From positions 25,526 to 89,525 of the forward strand of contig CAZYDG010000052.1 of the NCBI GenBank assembly GCA_964645835.1: a DNA stretch of 64,000 nt, given 5' to 3'. Within the stretch, counting starts at the first letter, position 1; each line of letters starts with the position of its first letter. Positions 16,921 through 26,405 of the stretch are shown here, piece after piece. The translations under genes were made by a program, and so were the position numbers. Origin of the DNA: CAZBME01 sp964645835 (lineage in GTDB: Bacteria; Desulfobacterota; Syntrophia; Syntrophales; UBA8958). Below the pieces are notes generated by a model. That model saw only the letters and a program-made list of their open reading frames with translations, did no database searches and was not told the origin of the DNA.

Positions 16921-19232
16921 AACGGTTCTCTCCCTGGAACACTGTCCGTGGCCGTCTGCTGATTCTTGCCATCGGGATAGAAATGCTGATGCTTACAGTG
17001 CTGGTATTTAACAGCCTGCGACTGCAGCATGACGCCATGACCAGCCAGGCCCGCGCTCAGGCGGCACAATATCACCCGGTACTGGCAGCGGCCCTGACCG
17101 CCCCGCTGGCCCAGCATGATTATGCCACGGTACAGGCCGTTATTAATGAAAGCCGGACGGCCGGTGATGTTTTGTATATCGTTGTTATCGATCCGACCGG
17201 CAAATGGGCGGGGTCCAGCGGGTGGCCAGCCAACCAGCCGTTACCGGAACCCAGCAAGGATTTTCCGCTGTTCAAATCTGAAAAGGACCTGCGCTATGAC
17301 GTAGTCGTCCCGATAGACGTGTACGATCAGTCGTTGGGGACACTCCATTTTGGACTGAATCTTTCGCAGATTGTCTCGGCAAGACAGACTTTGCTTTTCC
17401 AAGGAATAAGCATCGCAGCAGTCGAACTTATTCTATCAACCGTCATCCTGCTGCTGATCGGATACTGGCTAACGCGTCACCTGACAGCACTGACCAAAGC
17501 CAGTCTGCAGGTTGCCGGAGGCAACCTCACTCCCCCTCCCGTTCCCGAGGGGCAAGACGATGTGGGGCAACTGGGGGTAGCCTTCAATACCATGTCGCGG
17601 ATCATCGCGGAACGGGTCAAGGAACTGACCACGGCCAAGGCCGCTGCCGAGGCGGCTAATATTGCCAAAAGTGAATTTCTGGCCACCATGAGTCATGAGA
17701 TCCGCACCCCGATGAACGGTGTGATCGGTATGACTGAGATCCTGATGGATTCGGAACTGACCGCTGAACAGCGAAAATGCGCCGAACTAATTAAAAACAG
17801 CGGTGAAAAATTGCTCGCATTGATTAACGACATTTTGGATTTCTCCAAAATTGAAGCTTGCAAGCTTAGACTGGAAGCCCGATATTTTGACCTGCGCGCT
17901 CTTCTGGACGATGTTATAAAATTGATGGCTGTAAAAGCGTCAGGGAAAGGTCTGAAACTACACTGCCAAACCGCTCCAAATGTGCCGCCCTGTGTGAAGG
18001 GGGACTCTGATAGATTAACCCAGATCATTGTCAATCTTGTGGACAATGCCGTAAAATTTACCCACCAGGGCGAAATCAGAGTCAATGTATCACTGGTTAA
18101 TGAATTGGAGGAGTTCGCCGTTATCCGCTTCGAGATTCTCGATACCGGCATCGGTATACCCGCAGCCCAGCGTGCTGTTATCTTTGAACCATTTACCCAA
18201 GGCGATGGAACGGCTACCCGCAAATACGGCGGCACGGGGTTGGGACTGGCGATATGCAAACAGCTGACCGAGATGATGGACGGTGAGATCGGTGTGGAAA
18301 GCAAGGAAGGAATCGGCTCTACATTCTGGTTTACCGTAAAGTTCGAGAAACAGAATCCCCAGACCTCCAATGTTCCATTCTGGTCCGATAATGGGATTAA
18401 TAGCTCTGGCGTTTTATCTTCGCCGGCTGACAAAGTATCGAATAAAGCAATGATATTGGTGGCCGAGGATAATGCCATCAATCAAAAGGTGGCACAAAGC
18501 ATTCTTGGCAAGTTAGGTTTTAAAGTCGATATAGCCGCCAATGGCCTTGAGGCTGTCCGTGCGCTTGAGCTGATAAACTACGACCTTGTACTAATGGATT
18601 GCCAGATGCCGGAAATGGACGGCTTTGAAGCCACCGCAGTGATCCGCGATCCATCATCGAAAGTCCTTAATCATGAAGTTTCGATTATCGCCATGACCGC
18701 CAACGCCATGAAGGGCGATCGCGAAGCATGCCTGAAAGCCGGGATGGACGATTATCTGTCTAAGCCCGTAAAAAAGGAGAATATATCTATGGTTTTAGAA
18801 AAATGGCTGAAACCGGACGTTTCAGTGCAAAGTGCAGTCGAAACACCGGCTGAGCCGCCGACCGCAAAGGCGATTGATCAACAGGATATGCGCTTGTTGT
18901 TTAATGAAGCGGAACTACTCGATAACATTGACGGCGATATGGAAGTCGCAAAAATTATCCTGGGTGATGCTTTGATCGAAATACCTATCGAAGTTGATAA
19001 TTTACGGAAATTTTGCATAGAGGGTGATATTGAGGCAATTCGGCGGCAGGCGCACAGCCTCAAAGGAATGGCTGCAAATTTATGGACTCCTGCATTGCGG
19101 GATGTTGCCTTCAGAATAGAGACAACAGCAAAAAATAATGATGTGGCTTCTGCTCGGCAGTTGTTGTCCGAGTTGGAACATACTGCGCAAATGACAATGG
19201 AAGCAATCAGCATGTGGGGCATAAAAACATAG
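16917..19232 (+). CDS. Membrane hybrid histidine kinase with HAMP, receiver and HPt domains
   Basis: This 771-residue kinase has two membrane helices (about 15-35 and 160-185) around a small periplasmic sensor, a HAMP linker and HisKA with SHEIRTPMNG (His260). HATPase (GTGLGLAICKQL), a receiver domain (Asp561) and a C-terminal HPt with AHSLKGMAAN (His713) follow. All four phosphorelay steps sit in one chain, as in the ArcB/EvgS class. The start overlaps the binding-protein gene by four bases, indicating coupled expression and probably a sensing pair. Confidence 0.93.
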   Translation: MKRFSPWNTVRGRLLILAIGIEMLMLTVLVFNSLRLQHDAMTSQARAQAAQYHPVLAAALTAPLAQHDYATVQAVINESRTAGDVLYIVVIDPTGKWAGSSGWPANQPLPEPSKDFPLFKSEKDLRYDVVVPIDVYDQSLGTLHFGLNLSQIVSARQTLLFQGISIAAVELILSTVILLLIGYWLTRHLTALTKASLQVAGGNLTPPPVPEGQDDVGQLGVAFNTMSRIIAERVKELTTAKAAAEAANIAKSEFLATMSHEIRTPMNGVIGMTEILMDSELTAEQRKCAELIKNSGEKLLALINDILDFSKIEACKLRLEARYFDLRALLDDVIKLMAVKASGKGLKLHCQTAPNVPPCVKGDSDRLTQIIVNLVDNAVKFTHQGEIRVNVSLVNELEEFAVIRFEILDTGIGIPAAQRAVIFEPFTQGDGTATRKYGGTGLGLAICKQLTEMMDGEIGVESKEGIGSTFWFTVKFEKQNPQTSNVPFWSDNGINSSGVLSSPADKVSNKAMILVAEDNAINQKVAQSILGKLGFKVDIAANGLEAVRALELINYDLVLMDCQMPEMDGFEATAVIRDPSSKVLNHEVSIIAMTANAMKGDREACLKAGMDDYLSKPVKKENISMVLEKWLKPDVSVQSAVETPAEPPTAKAIDQQDMRLLFNEAELLDNIDGDMEVAKIILGDALIEIPIEVDNLRKFCIEGDIEAIRRQAHSLKGMAANLWTPALRDVAFRIETTAKNNDVASARQLLSELEHTAQMTMEAISMWGIKT

Positions 19233-19245
19233 GAATGAAAATCCC

Positions 19246-21573
19246 GTGATAATAGAAAACAAGGTCGATTACAAACAACACAGCGAGATGCCCTTCACTG
19301 ACAGCCTGACCGGTCTTTTTCACCATGGCTTTTTTCTGAATGTCCTGGCGCGGGAAATTAAGCGCTCGCTACGATACAGGGAATCGCTTTCCCTGGCCTT
19401 GATCGAAATCGACGCTTTTTCCGTTTATAACAAGCAGCATGGTCCTCTGCAAGCGGATCGGGACTTGAAAGAAGTCGCCTCGATCATCAGTAAATGTATC
19501 AGAGATGTCGATCTGGCAGCGCGCTTTGGAGGCGATATTTTCGCCGTTATATTGACCGAAGTCGACGCTTCGTCATCCATCAAAGCACTCGAGCGGATCC
19601 AAACCTCACTCCGCGAGCGTTACAGCGGCGCTTTGACGGTCGGTATCGGCGCCGCCAACTGTCCGGAAGATGCCGATAACATGGACGACTTGATCAGCCG
19701 GGCCTGGGATGCTCTGAATCGTGCAAAAATTAAAGGAAGAGACATGCTCTTTTTCTTTCCGAGAGCTGAAGTAATTGCCAAAACCGATGAACCCCGAGTG
19801 TTGGTTGTCGACGATAATCCTGTGAACGTCAAGATCCTTGAAGCGATGCTTAAACCCTTTAAGTATGTTGTGTCAAAAGCCTTTAGCGGGCTGGAAGCCC
19901 TCACCATGATTGAGAGGGAAGATATCGATCTTGTTTTGTTGGATATCGTGATGCCCGGAATCGATGGCATCGAGGTCTGCCGAAGGATAAAGAGAGGTGA
20001 ACAGACCCGGATAATACCGGTCGTCATGGTGACGTCCCTGGATGAAATCGAGGCCAAAGTTCAATCTATAGAAGCCGGAGCGGACGACTTTATTTCCAAA
20101 CCCATCAATAAACTGGAACTTCTTGCCCGTACCCGCTCGCTTATCGCCGTCAAGCGTCTAAACGAAAATATGATCGGCTTTGAAAATGCGTTGATTTCGC
20201 TTGCCAACGCCGTCGAAGCCAAGGATGTCTACACTCAGGGCCATATCAAACGCGTTTCTTCTATGGCCATACTGTTAGGTAAACGCATGTCTCTCTCCTC
20301 ACGAGAGGTGGAAGCCCTGCGCATCGGCGGCATCCTGCACGATATCGGCAAGATCGGAATTCCTGATGCAATTCTGAAAAAGGCCGGTACTCTCGATCCG
20401 GATGAATGGGAAATGATGAAGAGGCACCCGGAAATGGGCTACCAGGTAGTTTATCCATTAAAACGGACTTTGCAGCAGGCTCTGGATATTATTCGCTACC
20501 ATCATGAAAGAATGGATGGTTCCGGCTATCCGGACGGATTAAAAGGGGAGGCAATTTGCATGGTTGCCCGGATCATGGCCGTGGCCGATTATTATGATGC
20601 CCTGATCACGGATCGGCCCTACCGGAAGGCATTGGCGCAAGAAGATGTCCTGCGGCTGATGCGTCAAGAAGCCATTGAAGGCAAACTGGATGAGCAGGTT
20701 GTGGATACTCTGATTACCATTTTGAACAATCCGCCCCAAGAAGAAGAGCCCGTGGCCAGTGAGATGTTCGGGAGGGAAAACAACGATCCGTCATCCACGG
20801 ACACCCATACACTTTGGAAGGACAGTTCGATTGCCGTCCGGGACATGTGCGCGACGGTTTCCGTCGCGGAACCGGTTCCGGCTATAAAACCGGAAATCTT
20901 ACCCATCCAGCCGATGTCGGAACTGGATATGGCGGAGGGGCTTGCACGGCTTAACGGCAACCGGGAGCTCTATCTGCGGTTGCTTAGCGATTTCATAGCC
21001 GGAAACAGGGATATGCCGGCACGAGTGCAACAGGAACTGCGGGCAAACCGTCTGCATAAGGCAGTTGAACTGGTCCACGCCATCCGGGGCGTTGCGGGAA
21101 ATCTCGGCGGCAAGAAGTTGGAAGCCGCTGCCGGGGAGTTGGAAAAGGTTTGTCGAGCCGCAGGGAATTTTGCCCCTTTTGCACCTGGAGAACCACTGCG
21201 CAAATTTATCGAACACCACGAGGCCTTGATCATCGCGATCAATAACGTCATTGCAAAGGAGTGCGTTATATCACCGGTCAAATCGGAAAATCCGTCGGGA
21301 AACGTTGCAGAACTGTATCCGTTGTTGGAACAAATGAAGAAAGCCTTAGCGAATGACGAACCACGGCCCTGCAAACAAATACTTGGGACTTTGCTGCAAA
21401 AGAAATGGCCCGGAGATATGGAGGCTGCTCTGCTGGAACTAAATCGCCTGGTCCAGAACTATCGCTTTGGGGAAGCTCTCACATTTCTTAGTAATGAATT
21501 TGATAATATCGTGGAAAAAACTAATGAAAAAACTAATGAAAAAACCAAGGTCAACTCTGCTGGTGGTAGATGA
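19246..21573 (+). CDS. Response regulator with degenerate GGDEF, HD-GYP and HPt domains
   Basis: This 775-residue protein has a GGDEF-like domain (residues about 15-165) whose signature reads GGDIF, so diguanylate cyclase activity is doubtful. A receiver domain (LVVDDN, Asp233) and an HD-GYP phosphodiesterase domain follow, with HDIGKIGIPD (His365-Asp366) and HHERMDGSGYPDGL, all key residues present. A C-terminal HPt ends with HAIRGVAGN (His611). It likely hydrolyses cyclic di-GMP under control of the upstream kinases. The start is a GTG 13 bp after the kinase stop. Confidence 0.9.
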   Translation: MIIENKVDYKQHSEMPFTDSLTGLFHHGFFLNVLAREIKRSLRYRESLSLALIEIDAFSVYNKQHGPLQADRDLKEVASIISKCIRDVDLAARFGGDIFAVILTEVDASSSIKALERIQTSLRERYSGALTVGIGAANCPEDADNMDDLISRAWDALNRAKIKGRDMLFFFPRAEVIAKTDEPRVLVVDDNPVNVKILEAMLKPFKYVVSKAFSGLEALTMIEREDIDLVLLDIVMPGIDGIEVCRRIKRGEQTRIIPVVMVTSLDEIEAKVQSIEAGADDFISKPINKLELLARTRSLIAVKRLNENMIGFENALISLANAVEAKDVYTQGHIKRVSSMAILLGKRMSLSSREVEALRIGGILHDIGKIGIPDAILKKAGTLDPDEWEMMKRHPEMGYQVVYPLKRTLQQALDIIRYHHERMDGSGYPDGLKGEAICMVARIMAVADYYDALITDRPYRKALAQEDVLRLMRQEAIEGKLDEQVVDTLITILNNPPQEEEPVASEMFGRENNDPSSTDTHTLWKDSSIAVRDMCATVSVAEPVPAIKPEILPIQPMSELDMAEGLARLNGNRELYLRLLSDFIAGNRDMPARVQQELRANRLHKAVELVHAIRGVAGNLGGKKLEAAAGELEKVCRAAGNFAPFAPGEPLRKFIEHHEALIIAINNVIAKECVISPVKSENPSGNVAELYPLLEQMKKALANDEPRPCKQILGTLLQKKWPGDMEAALLELNRLVQNYRFGEALTFLSNEFDNIVEKTNEKTNEKTKVNSAGGR

Positions 21574-22636
21574 CGAGACCATCAATATCGACATCCTCAT
21601 CGAAGCCCTGGGTGACGAATATACCGTGCGTGCAGCAACGAGCGGCGCCGCTGCCCTGGACAGCGTGGCAAAAGCCCTGCCCGATCTTATCCTCATGGAT
21701 GTAATGATGCCCGACATGGACGGCTTCGAGGTCTGTCGCCGGCTAAAGGATAATCCAACCACAAGGGAAGTACCGGTCATCTTTCTTACCGCTCTGAACG
21801 AAACAACGAACAAGGTCAAAGCTTTTTCCATCGGCGGTGTGGATTATGTGACAAAACCATTCCAGTTCGAGGAGATCCATGCGCGTGTGGAAGCACACAT
21901 GGAAATCCAGCGTCAAAAACGCGAGCTTCAGCAATCCTACGATAAACTCCGCGAGTTGGAGTCATTACGCGATAGCCTCGTGCACATGATTATCCATGAT
22001 CTGCGCTCGCCGTTGTCTGTAGTTCTCGGATACCTTGATCTGGCAGCATCGGAACAGCTGCCGAAGCAGGCGGCTGCTTACATCGGCAAGGCGACAAACA
22101 GCACGGAAACAATCCTGGCGATGGTTTCCACCCTCCTGGATATAAACAAGATGGAGGATGAACAGATAAAACCGGATTTTTCGGCCGTCGATTTAATAAA
22201 TCTGGTGAGTGAGACAATTCGGATGGTCGAACCTCTCAAAGGCAAACGCAAGATCAGTATCGCATCGCCCGAGAAAATAGAGACCCTCACGTGTGATTCG
22301 CAGCTGATTCGCCGTGTCCTCCAGAACCTCATCGGCAATGCGATCAAATTTACCGACAAGGAAAAGGGCATCATCAGCGTCAGCATTGAGAGCGCAGAAC
22401 AGGACATGATACGCATATCAGTTGTGGATAACGGTTATGGAATTCCTGTGGAATATCACGATAAGGTTTTTGACAAGTTTTGGCAGGCGAAAGCGCACAA
22501 ACAGGGTCAAATGTATTCAACAGGTCTTGGCCTGACGTTCTGCAAATTGGCCGTTGAAGCCCATGGCGGCAGGATCGAATTGGAAAGCGAAGTGAGCAAA
22601 GGGAGTTCGTTTTGGTTTGAATTGCCCATAAGATAA
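21524..22636 (+). CDS. Receiver domain fused to histidine kinase
   Basis: This soluble protein of 370 residues starts with a receiver domain (LLVVDDETINID; Asp59 in LMDVMMPD), a short coiled coil, HisKA with IIHDLRSPLSV (His158) and HATPase ending GLGLTFCKLAVEAHGG. It probably takes phosphate from the upstream relay. The start is uncertain: ATG codons at 21524 and 21536 both lie inside the previous gene, which it overlaps by about 50 bp, suggesting coupling. It is the last gene of the operon. Confidence 0.88.
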   Translation: MKKLMKKPRSTLLVVDDETINIDILIEALGDEYTVRAATSGAAALDSVAKALPDLILMDVMMPDMDGFEVCRRLKDNPTTREVPVIFLTALNETTNKVKAFSIGGVDYVTKPFQFEEIHARVEAHMEIQRQKRELQQSYDKLRELESLRDSLVHMIIHDLRSPLSVVLGYLDLAASEQLPKQAAAYIGKATNSTETILAMVSTLLDINKMEDEQIKPDFSAVDLINLVSETIRMVEPLKGKRKISIASPEKIETLTCDSQLIRRVLQNLIGNAIKFTDKEKGIISVSIESAEQDMIRISVVDNGYGIPVEYHDKVFDKFWQAKAHKQGQMYSTGLGLTFCKLAVEAHGGRIELESEVSKGSSFWFELPIR

Positions 22637-23021
22637 TCTGTGATGTCATTGGGAATAACGGAGAAATAACCAGTGTAGCCAGATACCGGAAATACTGCAA
22701 CACACCTTTTTCAATACATTCTCTTACGATCGTTAAGAATACATCCGGATCGGCCATGCAAAGCCATGCTTTTTGAGATTATGCTGTGAAAGGCGTGTCC
22801 TTCAATTACTCTGATGCACCCTCACCATCCATTACACTTTACCTACCCCGTAGCATATTACCAACACAAAAAAGGGTTTCTTAAGAGAACCCCATTACTT
22901 CAGTAATATGATCCTTGTAAAAACATACCGTCTTTGTTAATTATAGAAACTCTCAAATTATTATTATTTATAAACGAAATAGTAAAATAGATAATGGGTA
23001 ATTATGAAAGGAGAAGTTGAG
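22637..23021. other. Intergenic stretch with a small hairpin
   Basis: This 385-bp gap ends the signalling operon. An imperfect hairpin, GGGTTTCTTAAGAGAACCC at 22874-22892, could end transcription, but no U-tract follows. The last 80 bp are AT-rich and probably hold the promoter of the phasin-like gene. No convincing coding frame was seen. Confidence 0.4.
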
Positions 23022-23288
23022 ATGGATCCGAAAAAAATGATGAAGATAATGTTAGATTTCAACAAAACAGCGGTTGAGAAAAGCTTCAAGACCATGGCGG
23101 TCATGCAGGATCAGGCTGATAAAATGTTCGACCTGTGGCTTAATCAGAACAAGTGGTTCCCCGAGGAAGGGAAAAAAGCCGTTGCCGAATGTGTAAAGAC
23201 CCGCAAGAACGGTCTTGAAGAGTTTAAGGCAAAAATCGATGAAGGCTACAAGAAAATGGAGGAATTTCTGGGAACCTCAGAAAAATAA
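23022..23288 (+). CDS. Small phasin-like helical protein
   Basis: This 88-residue all-helical protein is rich in Lys, Glu and Met (MDPKKMMKIMLDFNKTAVEK at the start). Its amphipathic pattern and FDLWLNQNKWFPEEGKKAVAE segment resemble short phasin-like proteins that coat polyhydroxyalkanoate granules. The family assignment is tentative and no PHA synthase is visible. AAAGGAG lies just before the ATG at 23022, which is preferred over the ATG six codons earlier that lies ahead of it. Confidence 0.65.
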   Translation: MDPKKMMKIMLDFNKTAVEKSFKTMAVMQDQADKMFDLWLNQNKWFPEEGKKAVAECVKTRKNGLEEFKAKIDEGYKKMEEFLGTSEK

Positions 23289-23340
23289 GTCATAAACTCC
23301 AAACATCCTTTTCTATGCAAGATGTGGTTTTGTTAAGGCT

Positions 23341-23874
23341 TCACAGTGGTGGAATAATCAATCCGATGTCTGTCAACCGCGAGAGGAGTTTCATACGGAT
23401 CATATTCTTAATTCGGTTCTTGACCTCGACCTTACTTTTTGGATTAAAAGAAAAAGTCATGTTTTTCATCGGTGTTACTAGTGTGGTCTGGCCATTCACT
23501 TCCACCTCCACTTCCTGTTTGCCGAAAACGGACAGCAATACCTTGGGAACGGAGGCAAGCACCAGCCTGGTATCGAGGAGCAATTCGAAATTTTCATTGC
23601 CGCTTATGTTCAGTGTCCCCTGAATACGGGAAGCACCCAAAGGCATGCCGTCGATAAACGTGTCGAAAATAATGTTTTCCATGTTGCAACCGAAGGCATT
23701 GGGATTATGAAAAAGGGTCCTGACTCGAACAGTGACATTGTCTCTGTTGATATCCAGCAGTTCAACATCCGTGATCTTGATAAATTCCGGCTGCTGGATC
23801 ATTTGTTGAGGAGAGCAGGCAACCATCCCCCATAAAAGGAGCCACCAAACAACGAATCGCAGCGTTTTTTTCAT
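23341..23874 (-). CDS. LEA14-like (WHy domain) lipoprotein
   Basis: A lipoprotein signal (MKKTLRFVVWWLLLWGMVAC, lipobox ending at Cys) is followed by a single LEA type 2/WHy beta domain with VRVRTLFHNPNAFGCNMEN. Such proteins sit in the envelope of many Proteobacteria; their function is poorly known. The start could also be the ATG at 23898, which would lengthen the signal peptide by eight residues. The gene stands alone, facing the phasin-like gene tail to tail. Confidence 0.8.
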   Translation of the reverse strand: MKKTLRFVVWWLLLWGMVACSPQQMIQQPEFIKITDVELLDINRDNVTVRVRTLFHNPNAFGCNMENIIFDTFIDGMPLGASRIQGTLNISGNENFELLLDTRLVLASVPKVLLSVFGKQEVEVEVNGQTTLVTPMKNMTFSFNPKSKVEVKNRIKNMIRMKLLSRLTDIGLIIPPL

Positions 23875-24029
23875 GTAATTTTGATTTTCTTTCCTCATTG
23901 TTGACTGCTCTTTATATGATTGCCCGATGTGTGTCAAGACGTGACGATCTTAAAACAGTTCTTTCATAGCGGCAGCAATAGCTTACCTTTTTGAACGATT
24001 TTACAATAACGACAAGGGAGGTAACAAAT

Positions 24030-24815
24030 ATGAAGGCTTGTGAATCAATCATCACGGAAGAAAAAGATGGCATAATGAAGATCACGCTCAACAATCCCGA
24101 CGCGTTAAATTCAATGACGCCGGCACTTCTAAATGAAACCTACGACGCACTGATGGAGGCGGAAGAAAACTCTCATGTTCGGGTAGTAATTATCACGGGG
24201 ACAGGACGGGCCTATTGCGCCGGAGGTGACCTGCCCTACATCCTGACGCTGGACAGCACACAAAAATCCCGCCGATACATCCAAGATATCGCGCGTATCG
24301 TAACCGCCATAACGGGAATGCCCAAGCCTGTAATCGCCATGGTCAATGGTGTTGCAGCAGGTGCAGGCTTTAGTGTCGCCCTCTCGTGCGATCTAATTTT
24401 CTGTTCCAGATCGGCCCGCTTTTCGCAAAGCTTCGTCCGCATCGGTCTTATCCCTGATGCCAGCGGCACATATTTTCTTCCCCGGGCAATAGGTTTATAC
24501 CGGGCAAAAGAGCTGATGTTTATGGGTGATGTGATTGATTCAGAAACCGCCAGAAAGATCGGTCTAGTCAACCGGATCGTCGATGACGACAAACTTGAGG
24601 ATTATACATGGACCTTCGCTGAAAAACTGGCAAAAAACGCTCCCATCGCCCTGGGTTTGATGAAAAAAATACTCAATCAATCTGACAAACTGGATCTTCA
24701 AGCCAGTATTGAGATGGAAACAGGTATCCAACTTCTCTGCCTGGGAACGGAAGACCACAAGGAAGGAGTAAAAGCTTTCATGGAAAAGCGTAAGCCATTA
24801 TTTAAGGGTTTATAG
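24030..24815 (+). CDS. Enoyl-CoA hydratase/isomerase family protein
   Basis: This 261-residue crotonase-fold protein has an oxyanion-hole motif in GRAYCAGGDLPYI, VNGVAAGAGFSVALSCDL and RIGLIPDASGTYFLPR. At the catalytic position the sequence has an Asp-Ala-Ser triplet, as in isomerase-type relatives, rather than the standard hydratase glutamate pair. The exact CoA substrate cannot be given. GGGAGG before the ATG at 24030 fixes the start. No other beta-oxidation gene is adjacent. Confidence 0.88.
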   Translation: MKACESIITEEKDGIMKITLNNPDALNSMTPALLNETYDALMEAEENSHVRVVIITGTGRAYCAGGDLPYILTLDSTQKSRRYIQDIARIVTAITGMPKPVIAMVNGVAAGAGFSVALSCDLIFCSRSARFSQSFVRIGLIPDASGTYFLPRAIGLYRAKELMFMGDVIDSETARKIGLVNRIVDDDKLEDYTWTFAEKLAKNAPIALGLMKKILNQSDKLDLQASIEMETGIQLLCLGTEDHKEGVKAFMEKRKPLFKGL

Positions 24816-24917
24816 GCAATTATTTTACAGCGTAACACATCAGAAGTGTCCGCATCTGAAGGTGGTTGCAAGGAAGATTCCTGCGAAAGCGTGGGATGGG
24901 CGATTTTCAACAGCCGC

Positions 24918-26090
24918 CTAAATCGTTTTGCGGCTGCTGCGGTTTTGGTACCGGGCCGTCTGATTTACCATGAGAATTTGTCCTACAAAGATCACCGGTT
25001 TGTTGAGTTTATTCTTGCTCATCAGATTGCGGACAGGCACGCCGAAGCGTTGAGCGATATCAGACAGTGTGTCGCCATTCTGAACTTTGTATCTGACGGT
25101 AACAACAGGTGTTGCGCCCTTTGCCGGAGTTTTAACCAGTTTGGCCGACGGTTTTGATGCTCTCATGGCGACTGGGCCTTTGTCAGTTGACGAGTCTGGC
25201 TTTTCAAGCTTGAGGTCTCCAAAATACTGCGGATAGTTTTTGTACACTTCAACTGCGGCAAGAAATTCGGCATAGTAATTCATCGAAGCATATCCGAAGA
25301 CCCGGCCGCGGTATCCGCTAATAATTGTCGGCAGGTCTGAGCCATGAAGTTTTTGAGCATTCAACATTCCACCACGTCCATGATTGTATGCGGTAATGGC
25401 CAGTGGCCATGTGCCCAGCGCCCTGTAATTGTCGCGCAAGAAACTTGCAGCCGCTTCACATGACCGGACGGTATTGAGACGCTCATCCACCTTGCTGTTG
25501 ATTTTCATGTAACGCTTTCCGGTGCCTGACGTGAACTGCCATACACCCACCGCGCCTGCTTTGGACTTGGCATTTTGAAATGCCGACTCGACGAGTGGGA
25601 GCAATGCCAGTTCTGAAGGCAGGCCATGGTCTGTCATGATTTCGCTGAACTTGTCAACATGGCGTCCGGCTCGGACGACACCATCGCGAAACCGTTCTTT
25701 TATCCCATTTTGCTTGTGGATGTTGATTAACAGGTGATCGATAAGACTTGAAGTCAGCGGGAGGCCTTGAGCAGCGATGGCTTCATAAATTGGAAATGCA
25801 GTTGAACTGAGGTTTTCCGGCGCTTCTAGATTGCATTGGATTTCCCGGAGAGCATTCGAAATCTCTGTGATTTTCGCGTCCTGAGTCGCTTTAGTGGCCA
25901 CGGTATAGATCAGGTTTACATAAAACCGATCATGAATTATGACGTCATCGCCTCCATACTGTACATAAACCTTTTTCCAAAAATCAATGCGTTGTTCCAG
26001 TCCCTGACTGCTTAATGCAGAATCACCTGCGCCTGCGGGGGAAGCGACAGCCAACAAGAATAAAAGGATTGATATCACTCGTAATCTCAT
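24918..26090 (-). CDS. Membrane-bound lytic murein transglycosylase (MltD-like) with LysM
   Basis: This 390-residue exported protein has a signal peptide (MRLRVISILLFLLAVASPAG). The SLT domain has catalytic Glu168 in LPLVESAF, GVWQFTSGTGK and ITAYNHGRGGM. One C-terminal LysM module (YKVQNGDTLSDIAQRFGVP) binds peptidoglycan. It cleaves glycan strands to 1,6-anhydromuramyl products. It has one LysM where E. coli MltD has several and lacks an obvious lipobox. It is transcribed alone. Confidence 0.92.
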   Translation of the reverse strand: MRLRVISILLFLLAVASPAGAGDSALSSQGLEQRIDFWKKVYVQYGGDDVIIHDRFYVNLIYTVATKATQDAKITEISNALREIQCNLEAPENLSSTAFPIYEAIAAQGLPLTSSLIDHLLINIHKQNGIKERFRDGVVRAGRHVDKFSEIMTDHGLPSELALLPLVESAFQNAKSKAGAVGVWQFTSGTGKRYMKINSKVDERLNTVRSCEAAASFLRDNYRALGTWPLAITAYNHGRGGMLNAQKLHGSDLPTIISGYRGRVFGYASMNYYAEFLAAVEVYKNYPQYFGDLKLEKPDSSTDKGPVAMRASKPSAKLVKTPAKGATPVVTVRYKVQNGDTLSDIAQRFGVPVRNLMSKNKLNKPVIFVGQILMVNQTARYQNRSSRKTI

Positions 26091-26127
26091 ATTCCCCTTT
26101 TCGATTGCGGCAGTGTCTAACAGCTCT

Positions 26128-26230
26128 GTTGAAAAACGCCCATCCCCCGCTTCCGCGAGGGCAGGCTAACATCGACGTACTTCTTTATGTACGCTGTCCC
26201 CCGCTGGCGGGGGTGCAGGGGGTGGTTGCC
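26128..26230. repeat. Repeat-like intergenic element with nested hairpins
   Basis: The segment contains CGTAC...GTACG and a perfect seven-base stem, CCCCCGC-TG-GCGGGGG. A second C-rich half-hairpin lies upstream. Compact GC-rich palindromes in an otherwise AT-rich gap look like a dispersed REP-type element. Only one copy is in the window, so this rests on structure alone. The remainder of the gap to 26405 shows no gene I trust. Confidence 0.4.
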
Positions 26231-26405
26231 TCAGCTTCTGCGCGCCCTGCATCCGGACACCCCATACCAGGTACGGGACAAGCTTTTGAACAGAATGCAC
26301 AAGATCGAGGATTTCAACAACCTGCTAAATCTCTTGGAGATATACCATACAATCTTCAAAATTACAATGCTATTGCTGTTGTTTATCCAACTATACTTCT
26401 TCAGA

